Shown: piece by piece, positions 8,411 to 17,326 of the stretch
Numbering within the stretch: the first letter of the stretch is position 1
Layout of the letters: every line of letters starts with the position of its first letter
Assembly (NCBI GenBank): GCA_964596775.1
Contig: CAZQVN010000003.1
Span: forward strand, 62,001 to 126,000
Source: CAZQVN01 sp964596775
GTDB lineage: Bacteria; Eisenbacteria; RBG-16-71-46; JABDJR01; JAWXBZ01
Direction: 5' to 3'
DNA: 64,000 nt
Program-made: the position numbers and the translations under genes
The notes under the pieces: model-generated
What the model saw: the letters and a program-made list of their open reading frames with translations, nothing else
Told to the model about the DNA's origin: nothing
Database searches by the model: none

Positions 8411-8754
8411 CCGTTATCCCCGGGAATCTCGGGAAGCTTGAGGCGGTCCGTGTCCAGCCCCTCGAGCGGCATGTTGCGCAGATCGGAAAGCTCCTTGAGG
8501 AGTTCCTCGTTGCGCTTCTTGAGCCGTCCCATTTCCATCTGGTGCGAGAACGTTCCGTAGACGGACACCATGAACCAGGTGATGACGCCGACCAGGTAGG
8601 CGCCGAGCAGCGCCAGCGGCAGCGGCACGTCGTAGAACGTGGGCACACCCGGCCGCGTCAGGTACAGGGTGACGCTCTGGTTCATGTTCAGGATGGCTAT
8701 GTACAGGAACACCGCGCCGACCACGATCATCAACAGGGACTTCAGAAAACCCAT
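8407..8754 (-). CDS. lapA: LapA-like (DUF1049) membrane protein
   Basis: A 115-aa inner-membrane protein with two hydrophobic segments (about residues 4-23 and 43-65) separated by a short polar loop containing NMNQSVTLYL. A cytoplasmic amphipathic tail with coiled-coil character (RLKKRNEELLKELSDL) follows. This is the DUF1049/LapA layout, and the next gene is the LapB homologue, coupled by an ATGA overlap. It starts 19 bp after the miaB stop. Confidence 0.82.
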   Translation of the reverse strand: MGFLKSLLMIVVGAVFLYIAILNMNQSVTLYLTRPGVPTFYDVPLPLALLGAYLVGVITWFMVSVYGTFSHQMEMGRLKKRNEELLKELSDLRNMPLEGLDTDRLKLPEIPGDNG

Positions 8755-8773
8755 TTCGCCTCCGTTTCACGCT

Positions 8774-10096
8774 TCATGCCGGAACGGTTTCCGGAACGGC
8801 CTCGCCGGACAGCGTGACCCCGCGAGCCCCGGTAACCCGGACCCGCCGCATGGACCCGATCCACCCGGCCGGCCCGGCAAAGATCGCGGGCTTGAATGTC
8901 CGGGTCTTGCCCATGAGTTCTCCCGGCCTGCGCGGGTTCGGCCCGTCCACCAGGACTTCCTCCACGGCGCCGATCCGCGATGCGCTGATCTCGTGGCTGA
9001 TCCGGCGCTGAAGGGCGATGATCCGCTGCAGGCGGGCGTCCGAAACGACTTCGGGAACGCGATCTTCCATCACCGAAGCCCGGGTGCCGCGGCGCTCCGA
9101 GTACACGAACATGAATGCGGAGTCGAACCGGATCTCCTCCATGGCCTCGAACGTCTTCTCGAAATCCTCGTCCGTTTCCCCGGGAAATCCGACGATGATG
9201 TCCGTCGTCAGCGCCATTCCAGGCATCAGCCGGCGCGCCGCGCCGACGAGATCCCGGTAGCGGTCGAGCGTGTAGCCCCGCCGCATACGGGCCAGGACGG
9301 AATCGGAGCCGGACTGGAGCGGAAGGTGCAGGTGTTCGCAGACCGCCGGCGACGCGGCCATGGCCTCGAGCATGCGGCGGTCGGTATTGATCGGATGGCT
9401 CGTGGTGAAACGGACGCGGTCCAGGCCGGGCACGCGACCCGTCTCGAGAAGCACGTCGGCAAAGCGGTGGTCTCCGTCGTGCCAGGAGTTGATGTTCTGG
9501 CCGAGCAGGGTGATCTCCCGCACGCCGCGCGACACCAGCTCCTCCGCCTCGCGGAGAATCATCCCGAGGGGCTTGTAGCGTTCCTTGCCGCGCGTGTAGG
9601 GGACGATGCAGAAGGAGCAGCTCTTGTTGCATCCCTCCATGATGGAGAGAAACGTCTTCGTTTCCCCCTCGGCGAGGCGCGGGCGTTCGATCTCGGTGAA
9701 CCGCTCGCCGAACGTCAGGTCGACCTGGGACTCCCCGGTGGTCTCGACACGCTGGATCAGGTCGAACATGTTGCCGTAGGCCCCGGTGCCGACGACGAGG
9801 TCGACGTAGCGGGCGCGCTCGATGATCTCCGCGCCGAGCCGCTGGGCCATGCATCCGGTGACCCCGAGGAGAAGTCCCGGGCGTTCCTGCTTGAGGAGGC
9901 GCAGCTGGCCAAGCCGGCTGAACACCTTTTCCTCGGCATGTTCCCGGACGGCGCATGTATTGACGAGGATCAGGTCGGCTGCCTCGGCGGACGGGGCCAC
10001 GGTGCACCCCTGCAGTTGAAAGCGGCCCGCCAGAACCTGCGAATCATTGACATTCATCTGGCAGCCGTATGTTTCCAGGTAAACGGAACGCCCCAT
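8774..10096 (-). CDS. miaB: tRNA-2-methylthio-N6-isopentenyladenosine synthase MiaB
   Basis: A radical-SAM methylthiotransferase that acts on i6A37 of tRNA. The UPF0004 cysteines C12, C48 and C82 bind one cluster. GCNKSCSFC places the radical-SAM cysteines at 156, 160 and 163. A TRAM domain closes the protein. The start at 10096 gives the family N-terminus MGRSVYLETYGCQMN and has GAGG and AGGAG upstream; the 18-residue extension to 10150 is not family-like. Its substrate is made by MiaA, also in this window. Confidence 0.97.
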   Translation of the reverse strand: MGRSVYLETYGCQMNVNDSQVLAGRFQLQGCTVAPSAEAADLILVNTCAVREHAEEKVFSRLGQLRLLKQERPGLLLGVTGCMAQRLGAEIIERARYVDLVVGTGAYGNMFDLIQRVETTGESQVDLTFGERFTEIERPRLAEGETKTFLSIMEGCNKSCSFCIVPYTRGKERYKPLGMILREAEELVSRGVREITLLGQNINSWHDGDHRFADVLLETGRVPGLDRVRFTTSHPINTDRRMLEAMAASPAVCEHLHLPLQSGSDSVLARMRRGYTLDRYRDLVGAARRLMPGMALTTDIIVGFPGETDEDFEKTFEAMEEIRFDSAFMFVYSERRGTRASVMEDRVPEVVSDARLQRIIALQRRISHEISASRIGAVEEVLVDGPNPRRPGELMGKTRTFKPAIFAGPAGWIGSMRRVRVTGARGVTLSGEAVPETVPA

Positions 10097-10148
10097 AAAA
10101 ACCTCGAATTCTCCTTCGCGAAAAACGTCATGTCCGAATGGACAGGTC

Positions 10149-10154
10149 ATTGTA
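10149..10154 (-). promoter_or_regulatory. Probable -10 box (TACAAT) of the miaB-lapAB-mutS run
   Basis: TACAAT on the minus strand lies about 50 bp upstream of the miaB ATG, which leaves room for the leader with its AGGAG site. The matching -35 (TGTACC at 17 bp spacing) is weak. Confidence 0.4.
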
Positions 10155-10220
10155 GCGCAGTCACTTCGCCCGGTACAGGGGGGAATCGAAGCGGGGCGGG
10201 CTCACCTTCCGCGGGGGGCT

Positions 10221-11006
10221 TCAGCACCGACGAAGGATCTGGATTGCATAGTCGAAAACATCCGGATCCGTATCTTCGCCGGTTCCGTCCACGACCGCCT
10301 CGATCCGGAACCGGGAGCGGCCGACGAGTTCCGCCCACTCCGCCCGGTCGTAGGCGCGCAGCGTGTAGCGGAAATCCAGATGCTCGACGCCGGAAGGGCG
10401 CACGCAGGTGACGTGGCTGACCACGGTCTCCATCCGGTCGGAGCGGTCGGCGGGGAGGTACTGGCAGACCTGCGTCACGCGAAGCGGTCCGCGCACCCCG
10501 TCCCATATGTCTTCCTCGACGCAGTCCCGACCGTAACGGGCAAAGTCCAGGCCGACCGCGTACACGGCGCCCGGTTTGAGGCATCCATGCATGCCCCGGA
10601 AGTGAGCCAGGACGGCTGCATCGGATTCCAGGTGACGGATCGAGTTGATCGGCGCGATCGCGAAATCGGCGCTGCCCCCCGCCACGCATCGGGCCACGGT
10701 TTCCGCCGCCGCGACGTGATAGCGGACCCCGGCCACGCCACGTCCCCGCCAGGTCCGGAGCGTCCTGCGCCGGGCGTAGGCGATCATCCCCGCGTCCCCA
10801 TCGACACCGATCCCGGGAAAGCCGCGTCGCGCCGCGGCGCGCAGGTAACGACCGGTTCCACAGAACGGTTCCAGCCATACCGGACGACGGGCGCGCGGAG
10901 AAAACCGACGGCAGATCCGAACGAGACCCTCAACTTCCTCATCCGTTCCCGGCGCGTGAAGGATGTCGTAGATCAGCGGACGGTCGTAGAAACTCTCGAT
11001 CTCCAT
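10221..11006 (-). CDS. Class I SAM-dependent methyltransferase
   Basis: A 261-aa protein with motif I as EPFCGTGRYL (residues 46-55), an acidic residue in GIGVDGD as the ribose-binding position, and NSIRHL in the motif IV region. The C-terminal half is a beta-sheet with HLDFRYTLRAYD. Similar stand-alone methyltransferases act on small molecules, but no substrate can be named. The start is preceded by GAGG at 8-nt spacing. It is divergent from the plus-strand pair starting near 11233. Confidence 0.82.
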   Translation of the reverse strand: MEIESFYDRPLIYDILHAPGTDEEVEGLVRICRRFSPRARRPVWLEPFCGTGRYLRAAARRGFPGIGVDGDAGMIAYARRRTLRTWRGRGVAGVRYHVAAAETVARCVAGGSADFAIAPINSIRHLESDAAVLAHFRGMHGCLKPGAVYAVGLDFARYGRDCVEEDIWDGVRGPLRVTQVCQYLPADRSDRMETVVSHVTCVRPSGVEHLDFRYTLRAYDRAEWAELVGRSRFRIEAVVDGTGEDTDPDVFDYAIQILRRC

Positions 11007-11232
11007 TGTTCATACCTCAGGATGTGCGTTATGGCGACCCGTAAACAAGTCGTAAAAAAGTGCCTGCTATTGAAACCTTTCCGACTGTCGGGCCGTCGGA
11101 CACTCGACCGTCGACGCGAGGCCTGCGGCGCCGGAACACACTGTCCAGCAACGCGTTCACAGTTCACCTTGTCGCTCGTTTTCTGCCATGGGCGGTTTCC
11201 TTCTGGAACAATGGAAGAAGCAGGATATACCG

Positions 11233-11733
11233 ATGGTCCGGGTGTCCTATACCATGCACAGACTTGACCGGCTGCGATCCTGGCTTGCGGCCGGAGGGGT
11301 CCTGACCGCCCTCGTGACCGCCTCGACGGTTCCCGCATGGCAGGACAAGCTGGAAACAGGATACCACCAGGTGCGGCTGCTGCCGCAGCGGCTGGTCACT
11401 CCCGTTGACGAAATGCAGCGGCAGACACTGGGGGACGATTTCGAGTTCGTCGCCCTCGTGCGCAGCCGGACGTTCGAGGACGCGGTGATCCTCGTGTCCC
11501 AGGATCCACGGGACGGTCGCCTGTCGTCCGAGGTCTGGCTCGCCTACTTTCTCTACCCGCGTGTCCTCGTTCAACCGTCCGAACGGAACCCGGATGTGGC
11601 GGTCGATTTCATCATGACCACCCCGCACTTCGATCCGTCCGGCGGTTCTAATCAGGAACCGGACGAAGGCCATGGCCTGGTCGCGGTTTCCGACCGCGCG
11701 CGCGACTGGGGACGCGTTCACTGGAACCGGTGA
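11233..11733 (+). CDS. Hypothetical membrane-anchored protein, partner of the membrane glycosyltransferase
   Basis: A 166-aa product with one N-terminal transmembrane segment (about residues 20-37, SWLAAGGVLTALVTASTVPA). An extracytoplasmic domain follows, with the phrase SSEVWLAYFLYPRVLV. Small proteins with such Y-x-LYPR segments are seen next to membrane glycosyltransferases, but no named family is recognised. The ATG at 11233 has AGGA nine bases upstream; an ATG at 11254 is an alternative. Its TGA overlaps the GTG of the next gene (GTGA), so the two are coupled. Confidence 0.65.
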   Translation: MVRVSYTMHRLDRLRSWLAAGGVLTALVTASTVPAWQDKLETGYHQVRLLPQRLVTPVDEMQRQTLGDDFEFVALVRSRTFEDAVILVSQDPRDGRLSSEVWLAYFLYPRVLVQPSERNPDVAVDFIMTTPHFDPSGGSNQEPDEGHGLVAVSDRARDWGRVHWNR

Positions 11734-13193
11734 CGATCTTCCGTGAGTGGGGCGTACCCCTGCTCGCCTGGGCGGCGGTGACCCTCGGAGCGCGGGGCTG
11801 GCTTGGCCGCTACGGTCTCCTTCTGCATCGACACGACTGGGCCCTTCCGTTCCTGGCGGGATTCAGTGCGCTGACCCTGCTGATCTACATCGGTGGACTG
11901 ATCGGTATCGCCATCGGGGCTCCGCTCGTCATCGCCGCCGCCGGCGTTGTCTGCCTCTCCGGACTGGCGGCGGGGGCGGCCGGTCGTAACCGTCCGGCGA
12001 GCCCGGCGGAGCGCGAGATCTGGTCGCCGCCGGAACTGCTGCTGGCGGCGGCGCTCGGGATCTACGCCGGCCTCGCGTTCCTCAACGCCTGCTACTTTCC
12101 GATCACCGCCATGGACGCGTTTGCCTACGACGGTCGGGCCCGCTTCTTCATGGAAGACGGAACGATGAACATCGCGCTCTATCACTGGCCGGGCAACGAG
12201 TCCACGCCGCGGTCCAACATCACCTATCCCCCGCTGTTCAGCCTGGCGCTGAGCACCGTCTACATGCTCGGCGGGTGGCAATCCAAGATGATCACCGGGT
12301 TCTTCGCGGTGACCTGGCCGTTCCTGGTCTTCGCCGTCCTGCGGCGCTCGCTCCCCCGCTTTGCCGCGCTGCTCTGGACGCTCGGCCTGGCGTTCACGCC
12401 CGAGGTGTTCGCGCACGCCTCGTTCGCCCTGCTCAACCTTCCGACCATGGCTCTCCTCCTCGCCGAGGTGGCCTGCATCCTCGTATACCGCGACACGCAC
12501 GATGCACGGATTCTTGCCGTCGTGGCGCTCCTCGGCACCGCCGCCGCCGGCGTCCGCCCGGATGCGATCGTCTATCACGCGGTCCTCGTGGGCGCCTGTG
12601 CCCTTTTCGAGTGGCGGAGCGGACGTTCCGGCGACGCCCCGGCGGGGTCGACCGACGCACGGTTCCGGACGGAGAACCACCGCCGGCTTGCCCGCCTCGG
12701 ACTTGCGTTCGCCGCCCCCCTGCTGATGCTCGGCAGCTGGGCCGCCTACCTGCGCTTCGTGGTGGGAACGGTGGCGGGCGACCCCTTCTCCGGCGGCACC
12801 CCGCTCGGATTCGGATTCGTGCTTTCCGAGCTGCCGCGGCGGCTGTTCCGCATCGACACGAACGGCCCGGTCTTCCATGCCTGGCTCGTGGCGCTGGCCG
12901 GTCTTCTGGTGCGAAGAAACCGCGATGCCCTGTTCCTTCACACGGTGACCTTCGGGTTCCTCGCCGCCCTCGTGGTGCTGTTTTCGCGGCTCGACGCCGG
13001 GCAGGGCGGCGGGGCTCTCGAGGTTGCGGCCTCCTCGTTCAAGCGCTCGCTGTTCTACGTGATCCCGGTGGCCGGCCTGGCCGCGGCCCACTCGGCGCCG
13101 TTCCTGAACCTCGCCCGCCTCGGTCCGGGCATCCTCTACGACGCCGCGCGGGCGCGGGGGCCGGCGGTCGACGTCCCACCACGGCTCCGGTAG
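11730..13193 (+). CDS. Polytopic membrane protein, GT39/ArnT-like glycosyltransferase
   Basis: A 487-aa protein with roughly ten to twelve hydrophobic segments. It has a periplasmic loop after the second or third segment containing MDAFAYDGRARFFMED and later ITYPPLFSLAL. An acidic residue in the first large loop and a YPP motif are typical of GT-C enzymes of the PMT/ArnT type, which move sugars from polyprenyl-phosphate carriers. The donor and acceptor are unknown. The start is a GTG overlapping the upstream stop by 4 bp. Confidence 0.7.
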   Translation: MTIFREWGVPLLAWAAVTLGARGWLGRYGLLLHRHDWALPFLAGFSALTLLIYIGGLIGIAIGAPLVIAAAGVVCLSGLAAGAAGRNRPASPAEREIWSPPELLLAAALGIYAGLAFLNACYFPITAMDAFAYDGRARFFMEDGTMNIALYHWPGNESTPRSNITYPPLFSLALSTVYMLGGWQSKMITGFFAVTWPFLVFAVLRRSLPRFAALLWTLGLAFTPEVFAHASFALLNLPTMALLLAEVACILVYRDTHDARILAVVALLGTAAAGVRPDAIVYHAVLVGACALFEWRSGRSGDAPAGSTDARFRTENHRRLARLGLAFAAPLLMLGSWAAYLRFVVGTVAGDPFSGGTPLGFGFVLSELPRRLFRIDTNGPVFHAWLVALAGLLVRRNRDALFLHTVTFGFLAALVVLFSRLDAGQGGGALEVAASSFKRSLFYVIPVAGLAAAHSAPFLNLARLGPGILYDAARARGPAVDVPPRLR

Positions 13194-13215
13194 GATCACC
13201 GCCGGAGGGATCGTC

Positions 13216-13917
13216 ATGAAAATCCTGGCCGGAACCAGCGGTTACGCCTACAAGGAGTGGAAGGGGTCGTTCTACCCGGACAAGATCGCCGCCGCGGCGA
13301 TGCTCGCCTGGTACAGCGGTCGTTTTCCGACGGTGGAGATCAACAACACGTTCTACCGGATGCCGTCGGAATCCACGCTTCTCAAGTGGACCGGCGAAGT
13401 CGGGCCGGAATTCCTGTTCGTCCTCAAGGCTTCGCAGCGGATCACGCACCAGAAGCGGCTCAAGGAGTGCGACCAGGAACTCGGCTACTTTCTCCGGACC
13501 GCGTCGATCCTCGGAGCGAAGCTCGGACCGACCCTGTTCCAGCTCCCCCCGAACATGAAGAAGGATGCCGCCCGGCTGGAAGCGTTTCTCGCGCTGATCC
13601 CGGACCGCTGGCGGGCGGCCTTCGAGTTCCGCCATGCCTCGTGGTTCGACGACGAGGTGTATGCCCTGCTGCGGACCCGCAACGCCGCGCTCGTCGTGTC
13701 GGACACCGACGAGGGCGACGCACCGCCGGTCGTGGCCACGGCGGACTGGGGTTACGCCCGTCTTCGTCGCGCTTCCTATTCCGACGAGTCCCTCCGCGAG
13801 TGGCATGCGCGGTTCGCGACCGGAAACTGGACGGAACTGTTCGTCTTCTTCAAGCACGAGGACGAAGGAACCGGCCCGGCGCTCGCCGCGCGGTTCCTCG
13901 AATTGCGCGCGGGCTGA
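13216..13917 (+). CDS. DUF72 (YecE-like) family protein
   Basis: A 233-aa TIM-barrel-like protein with the family hallmarks: GTSGYAYKEWKGSFYP at the N-terminus, VEINNTFYRMP, FVLKASQRITHQKRL, LFQLPP and FEFRHASWF. The biochemical role of DUF72 proteins is unsettled. The ATG is preceded by GGAGGGA. The gene is convergent with the HerA-like ATPase gene, with a 41-bp gap. Confidence 0.93.
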   Translation: MKILAGTSGYAYKEWKGSFYPDKIAAAAMLAWYSGRFPTVEINNTFYRMPSESTLLKWTGEVGPEFLFVLKASQRITHQKRLKECDQELGYFLRTASILGAKLGPTLFQLPPNMKKDAARLEAFLALIPDRWRAAFEFRHASWFDDEVYALLRTRNAALVVSDTDEGDAPPVVATADWGYARLRRASYSDESLREWHARFATGNWTELFVFFKHEDEGTGPALAARFLELRAG

Positions 13918-13958
13918 CCGCGATCCCGAGTCGGGCAACGCGCCCCGGCCCCACCGGC

Positions 13959-16457
13959 TTAAAGCGGTTCAAGAAAGCCCTTATCGCTCCGGCGCCACGG
14001 CGTCCAGAGGATGGACGGCTCCGTCACCGTGATGTCGGACTTTCGCGGCGCGAGAGTCAGTTCCTCGAGCGCGAACTGCGAGGGATCTCCGGCCCCGTCC
14101 AGCGCGGCCAGGTCCTCCGCGAAGGCCGCTTCCAGCTCCTGGAGGTCCCGCCTCAGCGCCTCTTCCTTCTCCCTGGCCCGTTCCACGTCCTGGCGTTCGC
14201 GGGCGGCCCGGCTCATGCCGCGCGCCGCGGTCGTGGCCCGGCCGACGCTCCGGCTGGAAACGAGCTTGCGACCGAAAACGGCCCCGAGGATGGTGGCCCC
14301 CATCGAGATGACGGTCTGCGACTTCTGCTGCGTGTACTGCGCTTCCTCGCGGTCCACGGCGCTCTCCGCGCTGCGGATTTTTTCCTGGAGCCGTTCCAGC
14401 TTCGGAGCATAGGTCGTCCGCAGTTTTTCCTTTTCCGCGTCGCGGTTTTCCCTGGCCTGCTGCCCGAGGCGGATCCGGAAGTCCTTTTCGGACTCGCCCG
14501 GTTTCGAAAACTCCTTGAGCGAAGGGCACGACCAGAGCGTCAACGGATGATTCCGGTACAGATGATCCACGAGCTTCTTCTGCCAGGCCTTGTAGCTTTT
14601 TTCCTCGAGGGCCGGGGCGGGAAGATCTCCCCACCCGGCGCCGGGAACTGCCGCACCGTCGAAGGCGGGCGCCTCCCCCTCGTCCACGCTTCCGTCCTCC
14701 CAGGGGTCCTGGGCCGTGTCCTCGGACAGCGGCGCCGCGCAGGTGACGGTCTGCCAGGTGTCCACTCCGCATCCGGCGCGCACGTAATGAACCTTCGCTT
14801 CCGCCAGGATTTCCGGGCGGTACACCCAGCTGGAGGCCTCGCTCCGGTCCGGCGGATGCCGGAACCACTGGGCAACGGAAGGAGGAACGAGCGGCGGAAC
14901 GGACGGTGATCCCGGACCCGATGCGGCAGCGGGAGCGGCCGGCCCGGGCGGCTGGGCCGAGGGTGCCGGCGCGGCCGTTCCCGGTGAACCCGCGGACGAC
15001 CCGCCCCCCTGGGCGACCGGCGGAGATCCGGCCGCCGGGGCGGCGTTCCGTCCCGCCATCAACCGCTGGATCTGGCTCCGGGTGATCGGCCCGGCGAGAT
15101 AGGACAGCGCCCACCGCGTGTGGAACAGCACCGGCTCGTCCTCGTGCACGTTGTTCATCAGGAACACGCGGCTCCCGAGGCCGGCCAGGATGGACTCCAT
15201 CCGGCCACGGTCGAACTTCTGTCCGGCGGCCGTCGACGCCCCCTCGAGCCCCTCGAGGACACGCTCCTTGTCCCGTTCCGTCTGCAGGCGGCCGAGAAAC
15301 CAGGTCCCGGTGTTGGACAGTCCCTTGTAATCCAGGTCGACCGGGTTCTGCGTGGCCAGGACAACCCCGAGGCCGTAGGCGCGCGCCTGCTTGAGGAGCG
15401 TGAGCATCGGTTTCTTCGACGGAGGCTCGGCCACCGGCGGGAAGTATCCGAACACCTCGTCCATGTACAGGAGCGCCCGCAGGCTCGACGTTCCGGCCTG
15501 GGTCCGGACCCACGCGAGGACCTCGTTGAGCAGAATCGTGACGAAGAACATCCGCTCCGCCTCGGAGAGATGGGCGATCGAAAGAATCGCGAGCCTCGGC
15601 CGGCCTTCGTCGGTGTAGAGGAGCCGGTTGACGTCGAGGGACTCCCCTTCCAGCCATCCGGCGAACGCCGGCGACGCTAGGAGGTTGTTCAGCTTGATCG
15701 AGAGACCCATGCGGTCCTTGCCCGGATAGAACGTCTCGACCGTCATCGCGCCGACCTTGTCGAACGGGGGCTTCTGGATCATTCCGATGAGTGAGGCCAG
15801 ATCGAGGCTTCGCCCGGCGCTCCATTCGTGGCTGAGGATGCTCGACACGAGTATGTGCTCGCGGCTCTGGATCGGGTCGCCGTCAACGCCGAGAAGCGCC
15901 AGGAGTCCGGACGCGGCGGCGCTGATCCGGTCGCGAAAGAGGTCGGCGTCCTCGCGGACCGCCGCGGGAGGTGCGTCGAAGGATCGCAGCACCGTGAGCG
16001 GCACGCCGGCGTTCGAGCCCGGCGTGTAGACGACCATGTCCACCGCCGATTTCAGTTTCCGGATCCGCGCGCCGTCCTGCCCCCACTTGGCGAGGCCGTT
16101 CCGCCAGAGTTCGGCCGTCTGCTCCGCGAACGCGTCGGGCGTCAGGTTCTTGCGGGCCGCCGCGGATTCGTCGATCCACGGCCGAAAATCCCCGGGCCGG
16201 AGTTCCGGAAACGTGAGGAGGAGATTGCCGAGATCCCCCTTCGGATCGATGGCGATCGCCGGGATCCCGTCGATCGCCGCCTCCTCGAGGAGCGACACGC
16301 AGAGGCCGGTCTTTCCGCTGCCGGTCATCCCCACGCAGACCGCGTGCGTCGTCAGGTCCTTCGCGTCGTAAAGGAGTAGATCCTGCGTCGTTTCGTTCGT
16401 GACCGCGTCGAAGGCCCGCCCGAGATAGAACGAGCCGAGCTTTTCAAAGTCGTCCAT
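13959..16457 (-). CDS. HerA/FtsK-like ATPase with Pro/Ala-rich linker and coiled-coil tail
   Basis: An 832-aa ATPase. The first about 460 residues are a HerA/VirB4-like motor: Walker A GMTGSGKT at 43-50, the strand AIAIDPKGDLGNLL, Walker B ALLYMDEVFGYFPP near 330, and the sensor ATQNPVDLDYKG. A low-complexity Pro/Ala/Gly/Ser linker (about 465-530) leads to a C-terminal part with a charged coiled coil (about 670-710), a hydrophobic segment and a second coiled coil near the end. Such proteins usually act on DNA, but this C-terminus is not one I can name. No nuclease partner (NurA or SIR2) adjoins it, so a defence or repair role is speculative. Confidence 0.75.
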   Translation of the reverse strand: MDDFEKLGSFYLGRAFDAVTNETTQDLLLYDAKDLTTHAVCVGMTGSGKTGLCVSLLEEAAIDGIPAIAIDPKGDLGNLLLTFPELRPGDFRPWIDESAAARKNLTPDAFAEQTAELWRNGLAKWGQDGARIRKLKSAVDMVVYTPGSNAGVPLTVLRSFDAPPAAVREDADLFRDRISAAASGLLALLGVDGDPIQSREHILVSSILSHEWSAGRSLDLASLIGMIQKPPFDKVGAMTVETFYPGKDRMGLSIKLNNLLASPAFAGWLEGESLDVNRLLYTDEGRPRLAILSIAHLSEAERMFFVTILLNEVLAWVRTQAGTSSLRALLYMDEVFGYFPPVAEPPSKKPMLTLLKQARAYGLGVVLATQNPVDLDYKGLSNTGTWFLGRLQTERDKERVLEGLEGASTAAGQKFDRGRMESILAGLGSRVFLMNNVHEDEPVLFHTRWALSYLAGPITRSQIQRLMAGRNAAPAAGSPPVAQGGGSSAGSPGTAAPAPSAQPPGPAAPAAASGPGSPSVPPLVPPSVAQWFRHPPDRSEASSWVYRPEILAEAKVHYVRAGCGVDTWQTVTCAAPLSEDTAQDPWEDGSVDEGEAPAFDGAAVPGAGWGDLPAPALEEKSYKAWQKKLVDHLYRNHPLTLWSCPSLKEFSKPGESEKDFRIRLGQQARENRDAEKEKLRTTYAPKLERLQEKIRSAESAVDREEAQYTQQKSQTVISMGATILGAVFGRKLVSSRSVGRATTAARGMSRAARERQDVERAREKEEALRRDLQELEAAFAEDLAALDGAGDPSQFALEELTLAPRKSDITVTEPSILWTPWRRSDKGFLEPL

Positions 16458-16588
16458 GTATCCTCCCTGGCGCCCCCGCGGGGCGATTCGGAATCGTCAT
16501 TTCGGTCGGTCGCGCGGAGCAGAATCGGTCCCGCGGTCCGGAACACGCAGAATACCATGCGTGCTCCGGCGGGGCACCGGCCGGAGAC

Positions 16589-17326
16589 TCATTCCCGCGC
16601 CCCTTCCGCTCCGGCCCGGATCCTCCGCAGAAACTCCTCCTCGAGCGACGAACCCGCGGCGCGCAGGCTCGTCCACTCCTCCCGTCGCAGGTCGTGCAGG
16701 ATGCGCCCCCGGTCCATGATCAGGATCCGGTCACAGAGGAATTCCACGGTTTCGATGGCATGGGTCGACAGCAGCACGGCGCCGCCCCGGCTGAACTCGA
16801 CCAGGGTTTCCTTGAAACGAAACCGGATCTCCGGATCCAGCCCGTTCGTGGGTTCATCGAGAACGAGGAGGCGCGGCGACCCGATGAGTGCCGCGATGAG
16901 ACTCACCTTGCGGCGCATTCCGAGGGACAGCGTGATGATCAGCGTGTCGGCGCGCTCGGCGAGTTCGAAGCGGTCGAGCCAGCGCGCGATCGAATCCGAT
17001 CGCGCCGGCTGCGGCACCGACCGCGCTTCGGCCACGAACTCCAGGTACTCCCGTACCGTCAGGTACTCGAACAGGACGTCCGTTTCCGGAACGAACCCGA
17101 TCTTGTTCTTCGGCCCGGGATCCTCGAAGCGCAGCGGCGACCCGTCGAGAAGAATGGAACCCGAGTCCGGCCGGGTCAGGCCGGTCAGCATCCGGAACAG
17201 CGTGCTCTTGCCGGCGCCGTTGCGGCCGAGCACGCCGCAGAGCGACCCCTCTTCCACGCTGAACGACACATCGCGAACCGCATGAACGGAACCGAATGAC
17301 CGCGACAGGTTCCGAACTTCGATCAT
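16589..17326 (-). CDS. ABC-2 type transporter ATP-binding protein
   Basis: A 245-aa ABC ATPase: Walker A GRNGAGKST (34-42), Q-loop region FVPETDVLFEYLTV, signature LSLGMRRKV and Walker B LLVLDEPTNGLDP. The long DR/DP spacing and MDRGRI tail match the CcmA/NatA exporters. The frame runs on upstream to 18286, but only the ATG at 17326 begins the ABC fold; it overlaps the permease stop by 4 bp (ATGA). The exported substrate is unknown. Confidence 0.92.
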   Translation of the reverse strand: MIEVRNLSRSFGSVHAVRDVSFSVEEGSLCGVLGRNGAGKSTLFRMLTGLTRPDSGSILLDGSPLRFEDPGPKNKIGFVPETDVLFEYLTVREYLEFVAEARSVPQPARSDSIARWLDRFELAERADTLIITLSLGMRRKVSLIAALIGSPRLLVLDEPTNGLDPEIRFRFKETLVEFSRGGAVLLSTHAIETVEFLCDRILIMDRGRILHDLRREEWTSLRAAGSSLEEEFLRRIRAGAEGARE

